Origin: Theristus sp. LFF4_11
Lineage: Eukaryota > Nematoda > Chromadorea > Monhysterida > Xyalidae
NCBI GenBank assembly: GCA_030248135.1
Contig: JASANC010000124.1
Location: 62,001 to 126,000, forward strand
Direction: 5' to 3'
DNA: 64,000 bases
The translations under genes were made by a program, and so were the position numbers. Under the pieces are notes generated by a model that saw only the letters and a list, made by a program, of their open reading frames with translations, searched no databases and had not been told where the DNA came from. Within the stretch, counting starts at the first letter, position 1, and each line of letters starts with the position of its first letter. Of this stretch, positions 51,635-63,608 are shown piece by piece.

Positions 51635-54600
51635 TCACTGGCTTCGGTAATCGGAGAACGGCAGGTCGTATGCGTCGCGCAACGCGTGGAAGACGACGAA
51701 GCAGGCACGCCGCGCCACTGAGACGGCGCAGTAGCGGTTGCGTTCGCCAGCGTGGTACGCGCAGTACATGTCGCTGCGGTCGTCCCAGAACGTGAACACC
51801 TGCACAACCATGCGCTCAACCACGCACACTGTGCAACCAGTCAGCGAGGTGCACTGGCGCACCATGTCAATGGATTATGCTCTTTTGGTAATAATACTCC
51901 ATTGCAATACGCATGCACCGCTCGTACATGTACACGTTTGGACAGTGAATCATCTGAGTTTCAAGGGCGTGTGCTTTCTTCGGCTCCCCTGTGATTGCCG
52001 ATGACGACGCACGTGCAGCCAAAAGACGTTTGTCAATGAACGTACCTCCTTGTTCTCGGGATCACCGAGCGCCGTCAGCATCAATCGATAGTTTTGCTTC
52101 GGCAGCGCACCAACGAACATGCCCAGTGTGTCAATGAGCACGTCGAGGAACATGAATCGCTCCGGGGTGCTTGGAAAGCCTGAACTCGCATAACAATCCA
52201 TGTCAGAATGTTAGATCTGATGTCAGACTTGCACAACGCACACCGCTGCAAATCCACTCCCACAATCGCAGCCGAATGAACTTGCGGTGCGCATCAAAAT
52301 AAAGAAAGAAGCACAAGACGAGCGGTGCACCTTGTAACAATTGAACTTGCCCTCGTATGTCATGTCTTCTTTGGTTGCCATGAACTTCACGGCGCTAATG
52401 ATGCGTGGCAGCTCAGATTCAAGACAAAACACCCAACGGCGCCCATCCAAATCGCCCGGCAACGGTGGAAATCGCGCGTGCACTAAACAAGCGCTTCGTT
52501 TTTATTGGCACAGCGGATAGAAAAACATTTTTATCACTTATGAATAGGGTTGGGAAAAACCGGTTTTTATATGGTCACGTTTTATTTCCGTTTCAAAACC
52601 GTTTTATTTCCCAATTTTTCCCAGCACCCAAAAGTGTCCAGAAGTTGGTCCCCTCCAATTAAAAATCAAAAATACAGTCGAAATTAATTAGCATCGGAAG
52701 CTTTAAGAAAAGTAAATCTGATACGTAAAATATTTCACAAATTCAGTTTCACACAGCCGACTTTTCAGTTTTGCTACATTTAATTTTGCGATATCATCCA
52801 CAAATTTGAAGTACCCAAAGTTCGAAAACAATTTAATGTAAAAATTTTTTATTTCCCATGCCAACCCTACTTATGAAATTCATTTTAGTTGTCTCGTCTC
52901 TCGTGACAAAAAATCTGTAAAAAACGGACGCTCGGCTGCGTACATTTTTGCTGATAACAGCTGCTGTTCGTGGCCCCGCCGTGCATCTGTTCAGTCTCGT
53001 CGTCGCCATCCTCCACGAGTCCATTCTTGTACAGACCAACGCGCACCCCGTTCTGACACGCCTGACCCGGCTCGCAACGGCCGAGTATCTCGCGTAGAAC
53101 CTGAATCAACGTTTTTAGAGTTCAGCATGGCCGAATAAATAAGGCATTCCTTGTATTCTCCATCAAGGCGGGATCCGTCGCAGACTAGCAGTTGTCTTTT
53201 CAAGAATGCTAAGATAATTTCCCATCGTGTGTGCAAGGCAGAAAGAATGAACAGAATAGCACGAAGAATCAATGAGATTTAAAAAACACGTCAAATTTGA
53301 CACACCGTTGGGTTTCTAAACTTTTTTCTTCTTTCATTCAAATTTCGCGCGCTTTTCCACCCTGAAAAAAGCTGCCATGTTTACTCGGCCATTCCGTACA
53401 GTCTTTTGCATGGCTGCCACAACTTGAGAAACCTATGTCAAGTTGTTTCACAGAAACACGAATGACAGAAAAAAAACATTTGAATCGAGCAGTTTTACAT
53501 CTTTGATCTTGTAAGTGAAATCGGAATGTCCCTTGAGCGATTGTGAAATTGGCAGCTTGTGAGTCATGGACGCGTTGAACTCAGCACGCTGCAACTGACA
53601 CTCGTCCAATTTCCACGGGCCAATGATACGATTGTACTGAATGATGAAATGATCAGAAAAAAATTAATTAATAATAACAGCAAAAACAACAAATTCGTTC
53701 AAAGCAAAAACGAAGACACAAATGATCAGTGCACTCAAGAACGTACATGGTCTATCACTCCCTTGCTCAATGAGAACTCATAGAGAGCGAGCTCAGCAGG
53801 CAGCTGCGTGTCGTTGTCGTCGATTGGGCCGTGTGTCTGCACCGACAGAAACAGGAAACGACACCGCTGAACAAATACATGGAAACCGTCCACTACATGC
53901 ATGTGAAACACGACAACTTGCAGCGGAAACTGTGCATTTGCACAATGAACATCAGTAAATCAGTTCAATTCAACCTTGACGTCGTTCAACGTTCCACCGC
54001 TGGCTCGTTTGAAAAAGTCCATCAGCCGTCGCGTGTCCGCCTCACGCCTGGCGTCTTTCGCTGATTTCAATGAGCGGCCAATGGCAGTGCTCTTGTTGAC
54101 CGTGGTAACCGCACCTGAACAGTTATGCTAGCCCCTTTTGCAACAAACGTGTACGACCGAAATGACGTCATATCTCATGCACTTTTGTAATGCACAGAAT
54201 GAATCTGCAGTATTACTGCGCTTGGTAGTCAGTCAAACACTCCGCCAAATTGTCATATGACTCAATCGAACTGTCGTTTGTTTAAATTCTGTCCTTAGCG
54301 AACGTTAAATTTCTGAATGGTGAAATTGGCTAAATTGGCGACTGGTGCAAACGGCAGTGACCGCTCTGTTGTTTGCAGCATTTTCGCGCAGAGCGCTTTA
54401 TCGGCTCAGCTGTCAGTGAGCGGAGTGTGCATTTATGATTGTGTTCAACTGACCAGTGCGAGTTGTTGCCACCGATTCATTGCTGACCGACCGATTGACG
54501 CGCAGCGACTGCGCAGAGCCAGAGCGTGCTCGTGCCCCGCCAGCGGTCGGTGTCGCCGTGGCCGGCTGTTGCTCTGTGCTGCCGAGCACCACGCCGTACT

Positions 54601-55185
54601 CAATGTCAGCATCTTCAAACTCCTCGTTCGTCGGGTCGTATGCACGTGGGTCCTCTTTTTGCGGCCGACTCAGTCTGCACTCAACAAAGAACACCACTGA
54701 AGAAGAACGAGAACGTGCCGTCCCGTCGCTGATCGAATTCAGCGGCACAAAGATGCAAGAACACAAGAGCCGTCGCATGATTAAGTCCAACGGCTACCTC
54801 GTGCTGCCAACATTGTTGTTGCGATGTTTGGCCAAACGTTTTCGCTCCACATATTCTTCGGATCGCTTGTATTCTTTTGCTTTGCTTTTCCATTCCTGCA
54901 CAAAGATTTGGACAAAATGATCACAGATGAGAAGCTTGTGTTGAACACGATTCTTGGCATATCAAAGAAACCGACGTACAAGGCAGGCACATTCTAACAC
55001 AATAACTGCAACAACAGTGATTGTTACGTGACAACGCCACCCGCAAACAGTCCCATTGTGAAAAATGCAACAGTGTTATTCTGACCGCTTTCTCTTGCGG
55101 CGTCAACTTGTTCCACAGCGGGGTGGCCGCTTCGATTAGTCCTCCATCCAGACCACTGAAACGACGACCAAGCATCCGTTCCAAT
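51635..55185 (-). CDS. MAEL: Maelstrom homologue (HMG box + Maelstrom domain), 5' exon not found
   Basis: Ten exons, 5' to 3': 55086-55185, 54798-54895, 54454-54674, 53975-54114, 53747-53866, 53499-53636, 52944-53100, 52339-52482, 52046-52179, 51635-51799, about 472 codons. The first two encode the later part of an HMG box (PLWNKLTPQEKA then EWKSKAKEYKRSEEY). The Maelstrom domain starts near RCRFLFLSVQTHG and LALYEFSLSKGVIDH. It continues with THKLPIS, FPPLPGDLDGRRW and TFWDDRSDMYCAYH. The CxxH-x7-C pattern of the Maelstrom domain is kept (CAYH...YC). Maelstrom acts in piRNA-guided transposon silencing in the germ line. The exon with the HMG start, which must end in phase 2, was not found upstream, where repeats begin. 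The junction 52339/52179 is the least certain. Confidence 0.83.
52545..52869. mobile_element. hAT-type MITE in Maelstrom intron
   Basis: It starts TAGGGTTGGGAAAAACCGG and ends CCCATGCCAACCCTA. It is flanked by a perfect 8-bp duplication, CTTATGAA (52537-52544 and 52870-52877). It is related in its ACCGGTTTTT subterminal motif to the element at 16342-17038. No coding capacity. Confidence 0.8.
53123..53396. mobile_element. 264-bp MITE family, copy 2, in Maelstrom intron
   Basis: It matches the element at 17172-17435 along its length: start CAGCATGGCCGAATAAAT, shared GATCCGTCGCAGACTAGCAG, end GGCCATTCCG. It is followed by TA; the left flank reads TT, so the duplicated target has mutated. It lies in the intron between 53100 and 53499. 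Confidence 0.75.
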
Positions 55186-55299
55186 CTGAAAGATAAAATG
55201 AAAAAAAAACAGTAAAGGTGCACCACTGCCCCACCAATGTGGTACACGTGGTCCGGATTGGGAGTTTAAAAAAATTTAAGTTGTAAAAAATTAGCCAGC

Positions 55300-55860
55300 T
55301 ACATACCATTTTTTTGTTTTCGAAGGCTTAAAGCAAGTCAATTAATTACCCAAAATGCCCGTTTTTGCTCGAATCATCCGTGAATTTCGCTAATTTTAGG
55401 AAAAACAAGCATTTATGTTTCATTTTGGAGCGTTTTAAGCTGTTAAGTAAGCTGTTTTTTATCTTTCTTTTGAAACCTACACGTGAGAAGTCTGCAGCGA
55501 GGTACAACCTAGTTTTTCCACTAAAAATACTGCTACCTGTAACCTATCATCAACCAACATGATTTCAAATTTTTGACCCCCAGCACATAGTTGTTCCAGA
55601 GCGGGGGGGGCGGGAGCTGGAAAATTTTGGGGGTGGGGGCGGGGCGGGGGGAGGGTATGTGACTTTGGGGGGGCGGTCAAAATTTTGAAATTAGATAGAT
55701 ATGTAGCTAAAACGCTAAAAAAGCTATAAAAACCGCTGAATAATGCTTAAAATACGCTAAAAATCAAGTGTAAACGCGTATTTTGCTTAAAATTAGCGAA
55801 ATTTTTAAGAATGTCGAGCAAAAATGGTCCATTTTGGTCAAAAATTGACTCATTTTAAAA
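55300..55860. repeat. Inverted pair of the G-run-rich element
   Basis: The right half (55585-55860) matches 22388-22720: ATAGTTGTTCCAGAG, G runs, then AAAATCAAGTGTAAACGCG. The left half (55300-55450) is a diverged inverted copy (CTAATTTTAGGAAAAACAAG, GAGCGTTTTAAGC). It starts about 115 bp beyond the first Maelstrom exon found. Confidence 0.5.
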
Positions 55861-56079
55861 CAACCATGAACTGAGCTTAGTCAGACAACACCAAAACATG
55901 GATTTTTTGCAATGTTTTGCACACTACTTTTTTATTTATTTGTTCGCGCGCCGGTTCCGGAAACCCTAAGGTACCAAACTCCGGCGGAAACGGGCAATAC
56001 TGCCCCCCCCCGAGCCCAATTTACCCTCGGCTTTGGACGGAGTGGACCATTAGATCTTGTTGGTCACTTTAGTTTCTCT

Positions 56080-56165
56080 ATTGTGTGTCTTGTGCGCAGC
56101 GAGGCTCGTACTTTCCACCTACAGAACTGTAGGCGTACGCCCTACACCACACCTGCGCTACAAAC
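56080..56165 (-). other. Weak tRNA-like hairpin region
   Basis: On the minus strand GCGCAG and CTGCGC could pair as an acceptor-like stem around CCTACAGTTCTGTAGG, a perfect hairpin. The B box is poor (AGTACGAGCC). It may be a decayed tRNA-derived repeat. Confidence 0.2.
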
Positions 56166-56489
56166 GCGACTAGGGTCTAATTTTTTTTTTAAACTTTAAA
56201 AGATACTAACTCCAAACGCTGATGTTCCGCAAACATAGAAAATCCATTGCACGTCAATTTCGGCATCTTCGAAGTGGCTTTCTGACGGACGGACGGGTAC
56301 GACAACTGCGGGCGGACGTGCTAGCAGCAACTTTGGTCTTCACCACGTTTTGTTTGGTGGTCATTCAATCGATGCAACTCGGGTCTTAAAAAAAAAACAT
56401 TGATATATTGGAGAAAATTGCATAGGGTTGTTAAACAAAAAAAAAATCAAAATTTTAAAAAAAGTGATTTAAAAAAACAACAATGCCGT

Positions 56490-57770
56490 TTTTTTAAATT
56501 CGAAAAAATTTCCTCTAATATGCTCTGAAAACCTCAATTTTGGCACAATTTTTCGAAAGTTTAACAAATTTTTTTTTTGATATTACCTCGTAAAACCGTC
56601 AGCAGTCCATTTTGGACCGTTTTACCGACTGATTTTCACTTGGGTTGGGGACAATTAGTGACGTTATGGGGGTCAAAACACAAGAAGAGGTGTGGTAACG
56701 GTTTGGAAAAGGGGTAAATGAGGTCACCCAAACAAAATCTGGATTAAAGTTCCGCCATACAATAGCCATTTTTGTTTTTTTAATTAAAAAAATTCAAAAA
56801 TCAAAGTTGTGTTAAATCAATCAGGGAGTCCGAAGAACCACATACGATATGCAAGCGCCTCCCGAATGACTCCCGTATGGCGGTTTTTGCAGATTTTGTT
56901 TTGGTGACCTCAATTACCCCTTTTCCAAACCGTTACCATGCCTCTTCTTGTGTTTTGACTTCCAAAACGTCACTAATTGTCCCCAGCTAAAGTAAAGACA
57001 AACATACCGGCTTGAAATTCGATCAATTCTTTTGATGATGTCGCGACGACGCGACACGAAGCAGTAACCAGACAACGTAGCGCTTGTAAACGGAGCAGCT
57101 CGGACACTCTGCGAGGCGAATCGTCACCTTATCTGAATCGGAATGGTAAGCCAAGCTTTGGGACGCTCAAAAACTTTATCGCAGATGTTGTCGAAGTCGG
57201 TAAAACGCTCCAAAATCAACTGCTGACGGTTTTACGAGGTAATTATCAAAGAAAATTTTTGTTGAACTTTCGAAAAATTGTGCCAAATTTGAGGTTTTCA
57301 GAGCATATTAGAAAAAAATTTCGAATTAAAAACGGCATTTTTGTTTTTTTATCACTTTTTTCAATTTTGGTTTTTGTTTAACAACCCTATTTGAAATCCT
57401 CATTTTTGGCACAATCTTTCAAAAGTTCAACAAAAATTTTCTTTAATATTACTTTGTAAAACCGTCAGCAGTCAATTTTGGACCGTTTTATTATTGATTT
57501 TAGGCTTGAACAACTTTTGAAACAAAAGTTTTTAAGCGTCGCAGAGCTTGGCTTACCATTTCCGATGCAGCCAAGGTGACAATTCGCCTCAAATTGTGAA
57601 TTACGAGCTGCACCGTCTGCAAGCGCTACGTTGTCTGGTTGCTGTTTCGTGTCGAGTCGAGTCGTGTCGTGGCGACGTCATCAGAATTGATTGAATTTCA
57701 CTTGTTTGCTTTCAGTTTCACTTGAGCTGGGGACAATTGGTGACGTTTTGGGGGTCGAAACTCAAAACTA
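56490..57770. mobile_element. Fold-back family X, main copy
   Basis: Several inverted arms are present. 56645-56760 and 56870-56990 both carry GGGGACAATTAGTGACG or its inverse and GGTTTGGAAAAGGGGTAA. 57000-57310 is an inverted copy of the block at 24790-25110, and 57400-57760 is a direct copy. One terminus reads AGCTGGGGACAATTGGTGACG. No transposase was recognised. Blocks recur at 24523-25440 and perhaps at the right edge of the window. Confidence 0.6.
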
Positions 57771-58671
57771 AGGTTAGGAAAAAAAGAAAATCCGGCTTAG
57801 TACAAATTTGCACAAGCCTGCAACGTTGGGTCGAAAAGTGTCCCGTGAACCCAACGTTGCCCATAAACTCTTTTTATAGCGTTTGTACGGCTGATGCAAC
57901 ACGCGCACAATGCACAGCACACACGCGCGCAGCGTTCCAACACTTTTGGCCGCCACTGTACGTTGTACAGTATACTGTATGTCAGCTACGAGCGAATTTT
58001 AACTTTTTTTACAGCTCAGAGTATTACATAGAATACATACGATATGTCAAACAGTTTCAGTCCATATGGTATGTGAAGTGCAGGGCGTTATCAGCATCAA
58101 AGAAAAGGAGCATCTTGACAATGAACACAGCTGTGCCATTTTCCCAATCAACCGCAACATTTACGACATATTCCACAGTTAATATGCTTTGTTTTACTGC
58201 GGTTAACAGTGGTTTATCCAAACGTTTATCCAAAGATCAAAGGGAAATGATCCATTTAATCCACAGAGAAATCAACTCTATTAACAGTACATTTACGCAT
58301 CGTACAAATCATTACGCACATTTAGCTCATCATTTATTGCGTTGTTTTTACGAAGATACGCATAGATAGGCGCACAATCTCTCATGTTCAGCCTGTTAAT
58401 ATTGTTGATTGAAACCCCCCTTTTTGAGAATTCTTTTGGTGCCTGTCAATTTTTTGTTGATTTATGTTTATTTTTATGCCTGATGTAAATCTTGCAACGT
58501 TGATTTTGTTTATTTGACGGCCTGATGGGCGTCAAACATCAATAACAGCACATCTTTTTTTATCTTCCTCATCATTCAATTTGAGTTTCTTGTGTTATTA
58601 AAGCAAACTTCGTGGAAGAAGAAACAAATACAAATTCTGCTCAGTGCAGCTGACTTTCATCTTTCCATTCA
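57771..58671. other. Upstream region of the SLC22 gene
   Basis: About 900 bp without a supported gene. A 215-codon plus-strand frame crosses from the repeat into this region but has no ATG start and no motif. The part next to 58672 should hold the SLC22 promoter and leader. Confidence 0.4.
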
Positions 58672-61600
58672 ATGGCTACTATCGGAGCAGTCGAAGAAAC
58701 TGCAATTAAAAGCAAAGCCTGCAAAGTGGTGCAATTCGCAATCGATGATGCGATCAAAGCAGCAAACGAATTCGGACGCTACCAATGGCTTTGTACGTTC
58801 GTGATCACATATGCCATGCTGGCGGTCAACACGAACATATCGCTGATGTTCTTCGGTGGTGTTGAACCACAATGGGCTTGCAATACAACGACCACGCACG
58901 GCAATGCAACGCACTTTGGTCACGGAGACCAATATTCAAACAATTGCACCATCTTGCACCACTGCAGAGGCACCAACAGCAACATCAGTTACCGTGCCGA
59001 CTTCTTTGGGCTGGTTGAAGAATTTGAATTAGTCTGTGATAAATCCTATTATCACCGCCTATTGACAATCATCCAACAAACAGGTTTGATGATTATTTTT
59101 TAAAGATTTTAACACACAGCATGAAATAATAATAGGAAGAAAACTACAATGTTGAAAGGTCAGTTAGTTGGTTCGCTGGTGGTTGGGCCGATTGCAGACC
59201 GGTGGGGGCGCAAACGGCCGACGACGATCGTGGTGTTCATGCTCGCATTGAGTGGTATTGCTGAGGCGTTCAGCAGCTCGTGGGCAGTCATGGCTGCCCT
59301 TATGTTCATCAACGGTAACTAACAGTATTCGTTTTGGTGTTTAGGCCACTATTTTGTGTCATCAACGTTTTAACATGTTTTGTAAAATTAGAAATTTCAT
59401 GAAAATTTTTACTTCGTTCAAGATTTTGTGAAACTTATACAAGCACTAGGTAGGAATAAAAAAGTCGATAGTCAATTGACAATTACCTATTATAAAAGGA
59501 ACATTCATGGGAGCAACAAGTATCCTGACATGGATTCTCGTTGCCGAACAGACATCGAACCGCCCACTGGCGTTGATACATGGCATCAGCACGTCATCTT
59601 TGGTCAGCGGCTACTTTGTAAGTTACACATCATCAAAACAATTTGTACTATACACTACAAGCGACACTTCGTTTACTAGAGTGACTTCTACGCTGTATTA
59701 ACACGTCATTGGCGTTCGTATTTGATTATCGGTAACAGCATCGCATTGTTCATGGTTCCTCTATTCTTGTTCTGCATCAATGAAAGTCCTCGGTTGGCGT
59801 TCTACCATTTAAAACTACAGAAATTTTACATCAAAAACTGATAATTGTCAGAGAAAAAAAAACTATTTTAGCTGGTTATTGCAACGTGGACACAAACTAT
59901 CTGCGGAGCGCGTGTTACGCCGAATGGCCCGCATCAATAAAACTGCCGATTTTCCAAAAAAATTTGAGATAACCACCGAAAAGGGTAAGAAGCAGAATTG
60001 GATCAAAAAGTGTGATGAATTACAATCTTGAATGAATACAATAAATACAAACCCACAGTCTTCTTCAGAACCGCAAAACGTCAACTTTTGGAATTTGTTT
60101 ACGAGCATGGAATTAAACATGTACAATGTGATGAGTGGGTTTTTGTGGTTTTCAACGTTTTCTACAATTATCGGCATGTTCTACGGACTGAATCAACTTG
60201 GTAAATATGACATAACACGTCAGAGTTTTTTTGTATTTAATATATATATCATTTTTATATGTCATGCTCTACTAAAAATCAGACACTAGTTTTTCAGTAC
60301 CGAAGATGAGGGAGTGGGGAGAAGTGTTGGTGTGTTCCCCCAGCCAAAGTTTGAGCCTCGCCGTGGATGCTCCCATTCCGTTCCATGATCCGGCAACCCC
60401 CCCCCCCCCTAGCGGCCAACAAGTGCCACCTTATCCTCACCCACCAAAATGTTTTTGGCACCCTCAAAAAGGGTAGATATCCACCCCCTACCTAAAATAA
60501 AAATTATTGCGCGTTGCGCCCCGTGCTGGGTTTTACCCTTCTTGAACCGGTGAGCATCTCGCGCACTTCCCTCCTATCACAGAACTGGGATGACACCTTA
60601 CCTCAACCACGCCCTCCTCAACAATCAAAAATTACCCCCTCCCCGGCGGGTGTAAATTAACCCCTACCTAAAATGTGAGTCTCCCTGTCGCGTGCGTACT
60701 AAAGGCTGCACGGAATGTTAACCGGTTTTCGAACGTATCGCCCATATGGAACACAAATTTTTTTCACCTTTTTAAGTTAAATGCTGAATTGAATGCTGAA
60801 ATTGCAAAAAAATTGTAAATTGTTATTTATGATGAAGCAAAAATAATAATTTCTAAACAAAACTTCGTGGCCTGGGAAACATTTTAGATCTTTTCACATC
60901 TTAGAAACAGGGGTACCGATCAGCACTAGAGATGAGTGGGTGAGGGGGTGTACCGTGTACCCCCTATCACAAAGTTGCGTCCCGTGACACCCACCCCCTA
61001 AACTCGGGACCCCCGTGGGTACCCACTCCCTCCCCCATTCACGACTCGCCCCCCCCCCCGTGGGTACTCCACCGAAAACGTTCCCATAATCACAAATTTT
61101 TGTTGAAAAATCGCGTTCGTATTTCTGTTCAAAAATTAATAATCACAAATTTTTCTTAAAAAATCATGATTTTTCGCTTTCCAAGTGCATAATGTGCACT
61201 GAATATAAGGTTATTTATAATAGTCTTACAAAGAGCTATTTGAGCGATTTTTTTATTTTACAATTTAATAATTGTAATTTTTTAATCAATAATTGTTTGT
61301 GTAAAAGGTTCGAACCTTTACATGGATTTCTTCCTGTTGATGTCCACCGGTTTTGTGGATTTATCGTTGGCGATTTGTGACTATTTGATGCCGCACCTGA
61401 TTGGTCGACGACTGTTAACAGGAGCAACGCTCGCGGTGTCCAGTTGTTCATGTATTGCAATTTGTCTTATGTTGACTTTTGGTAAGATAGAAACAAAAGC
61501 GCATTTCACGCCTTATGGAGCAGTCTTTCTATTTTTAAATTGTTTTTGCTTCATTTTGTTTGCATCAGGCGTTTCAACGACATCCTGGCTTACGACCATA

Positions 61601-61958
61601 CTGTCCATCATTGGACAAACGGCCGCCTACGAGGCATTGAACCTTGGTTTGTATGCAATAACTGTCGAGCTCTACCCAACCACACTTCGAGGCTTTGCCG
61701 GCTCGTTTTGCTCAGTAAGCAGAAATCAAAAACACCTTTGTTGCTTGTGAATTTGCAAGTGACGAGTCATAAAAATTGCAGACATGCGCAAATTTGGGTG
61801 GAGCGATAACGCCAAATTTTCTGTATCTGCAACAATGGTGGATGCCAGCACCGTACGCAATCTACAGCTGTCTTCTGGCGGTGTCATTCTTAGTGATTGT
61901 TTTTGGAATACCGGAAACAAAGCATAAACCTTTACCCGAATCGCTCAATTATACCTAA
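58672..61958 (+). CDS. SLC22-family organic ion transporter
   Basis: Nine exons: 58672-59083, 59159-59314, 59499-59617, 59680-59792, 59872-59984, 60069-60200, 61308-61481, 61569-61714, 61782-61958. All phases agree and give 513 residues, within family size. It starts MATIGAVEETAIK. After membrane segment 1 (WLCTFVITYAMLAV) there is a large loop with several N-glycosylation sites (NTT, NAT, NCT) and paired Cys, as in SLC22. The MFS motif GPIADRWGRKRP follows segment 2; NESPRW marks the cytoplasmic loop after segment 6; YAITVELYPTTLRG marks the late conserved block. The family moves organic cations, anions or carnitine across the plasma membrane; the substrate cannot be read here. The intron at 61482-61568 is in frame and could be retained, but splicing fits the family better. 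Confidence 0.92.
60290..61070. repeat. C/G-run-rich filler in SLC22 intron 6
   Basis: The 1.1-kb intron contains many runs of 5-11 C (for example near 60390 and 61050) and CCCACCCCCTA-type motifs. It is much richer in G+C runs than the other introns of the gene and resembles the loops of the fold-back elements at 23 kb. Confidence 0.4.
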
Positions 61959-62154
61959 CCAATGTGATATTTTGTACACAGACAACATTTAGGATGAGTG
62001 TGTGTATCTGCTCCTGCTCATGTGGATGTGCTAAGATTAATTTTATGTTTTCTGCTAAGTTAATATGCTCTCTCAAATGGTAAATGTACTATCGCGGCCT
62101 AGACGATTGAAGCCGGAGTATCGCGGCCTGGACAATCGCGGCCTGGGACGATTG

Positions 62155-63303
62155 CACCAGAAAAAAGGTTCAAAATGTTCTCCCTGGCTTGTGCTGGGGA
62201 CCTTATGACTTAAAATTTGGAACACTGTTAGAACACTTTGGCAGGTTTTTTCTGATCCAATTTTTTGGTCTACACATTTCAATTTATTTTTACAGCGTAA
62301 TTTTCAAAAAGTAACAATTTTTTAACACAAAAATATGTTCATCGATAATCTCACTGTTTATCATTGCTCATAAACGCCCAGATCATCATCTAGAGTCTCA
62401 TTAGACATTTTCATCTTCTTCTTCCCACCATCTTCTGCCAGTTTGCGTTTTGGTCAGCTGCTCAATGTGAGCGCCATTGTTCTCAACGATTGCGTCCACG
62501 CGATGGCGGAAGCTCAGCAGCACTTTTGGGCGTTTTCACTGCAGGAAAACAATTAGTCTGCTATGGTGAAAATTATCAGAATGGCAAATTGTGTGAATTA
62601 AAAAAAGAAAGAACAATTAGCATTTGAAAAGATAAATTCGCATCTGTTCTGAGCAGAACCGCTCACACACACTCAGACTCAAAGTGAAACATCGGAATGA
62701 TCAAAGACTATTCAAATGCAATTCGGCATTGCGCATCCATTTTTATATCTTTTTGTGTTGTGAACATTCGGGTTGTCATCAGCGCTCATCAATTGGTATT
62801 TGTTTCAGCTTCAAATCAGTCGTCTGCATTTTACAACATTTGTTGATTTTTCATGTTTTCCAGATATTCTGTTGTAGTGACCGGTGAGTGATAGGGGCAA
62901 CATACCATAAAACTTTTTAATCAGGAAAACCTCCCAAAGTGTTTTAATAGTGTTCCTAAATCAACTAATATATGAACTCGTGATTGGTCGGTCTCACGTC
63001 GCTGGGAGGGTTCAGAAATTTTTTTTTTTTTTTTTTTTTCAGCTCGAAAACATTTCAATAAAAAACTACCAAATTCCAAAAATTGGATGGGAAAAAGGTA
63101 AAAAAAAATGTTTTTTGGTGGTGGGAAGGCGGCGTGTGGTTTTTGGTTGGGTGGGGAAAGAGGGCCAGACGGGGAGGCAAAGAAAGAGAAAGAGGGGGTG
63201 GTAAAAAAAAAAAGGGGCACAAGCCAGTTGAAGTTGGAACCGAAATCGTTAAAAGCAAGTTTTGTTATTTTGTTTGTTTGTTTTAATTTGTTTGACACCC
63301 TGT
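62155..63303. mobile_element. Mariner-type debris with transposase tail
   Basis: The left part (AAAAAAGGTTCAAAATGTTC) and the right part (AGTTGAAGTTGGAACC, then GACACCCTGTA near 63293-63303) are diverged relatives of the ends of the element at 27516-28218. The interior at 62640-62880 matches that element inverted. On the minus strand at about 62395-62527 a frame ending in a stop contains SFRHRVDAIVENNGAHIEQL, a Tc1/mariner transposase C-terminus. A 22-bp T run sits at about 63018-63039. Confidence 0.55.
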
Positions 63304-63466
63304 ATATCAACGACGTCGTGCCGTCTATCCACCAAAAAATTCAGTTTACTAATTTTTTACCATTTCAAACGTTTGTGAGTAATGGATTTATTCAAACGTG
63401 TCCGTACTAAAATGACGTCATTTGCTTTAAAAACGCCCGTTTGTCAAGGAACAGGCACTAACATGT

Positions 63467-63608
63467 CAGTTTGGTGTGACTGATTCGACATTCACCATTT
63501 GGTTACTGGAAGAAATCGACAAAACGGAAAGTCTGGTTTGCTATGAACGACAGGCGCATGTATTGCGGCACGTGACATCATTTCAGTGGGACACGTTTGA
63601 AAAAATAG
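63467..63608 (+). CDS. Possible isolated exon
   Basis: An open stretch after ACATGTCAG (63461-63469) encodes TFTIWLLEEIDKTESLVCYE and continues to FQWDTFEKI. It ends at a possible donor (AAAATAG|GTCATA). Composition looks coding, but no partner exon or family was recognised. It may belong to a gene beyond the right edge or to a transposon. Confidence 0.25.

Noticed and set aside
56080..56165. A functional tRNA gene
   Set aside because: The B box is poor and the stems do not form a standard cloverleaf; kept only as a weak tRNA-like hairpin.
57722..58369. A 215-codon plus-strand frame upstream of the SLC22 gene
   Set aside because: It begins at TTG rather than ATG, starts inside the fold-back repeat and has no family motif. 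No splice signals tie it to a neighbour.
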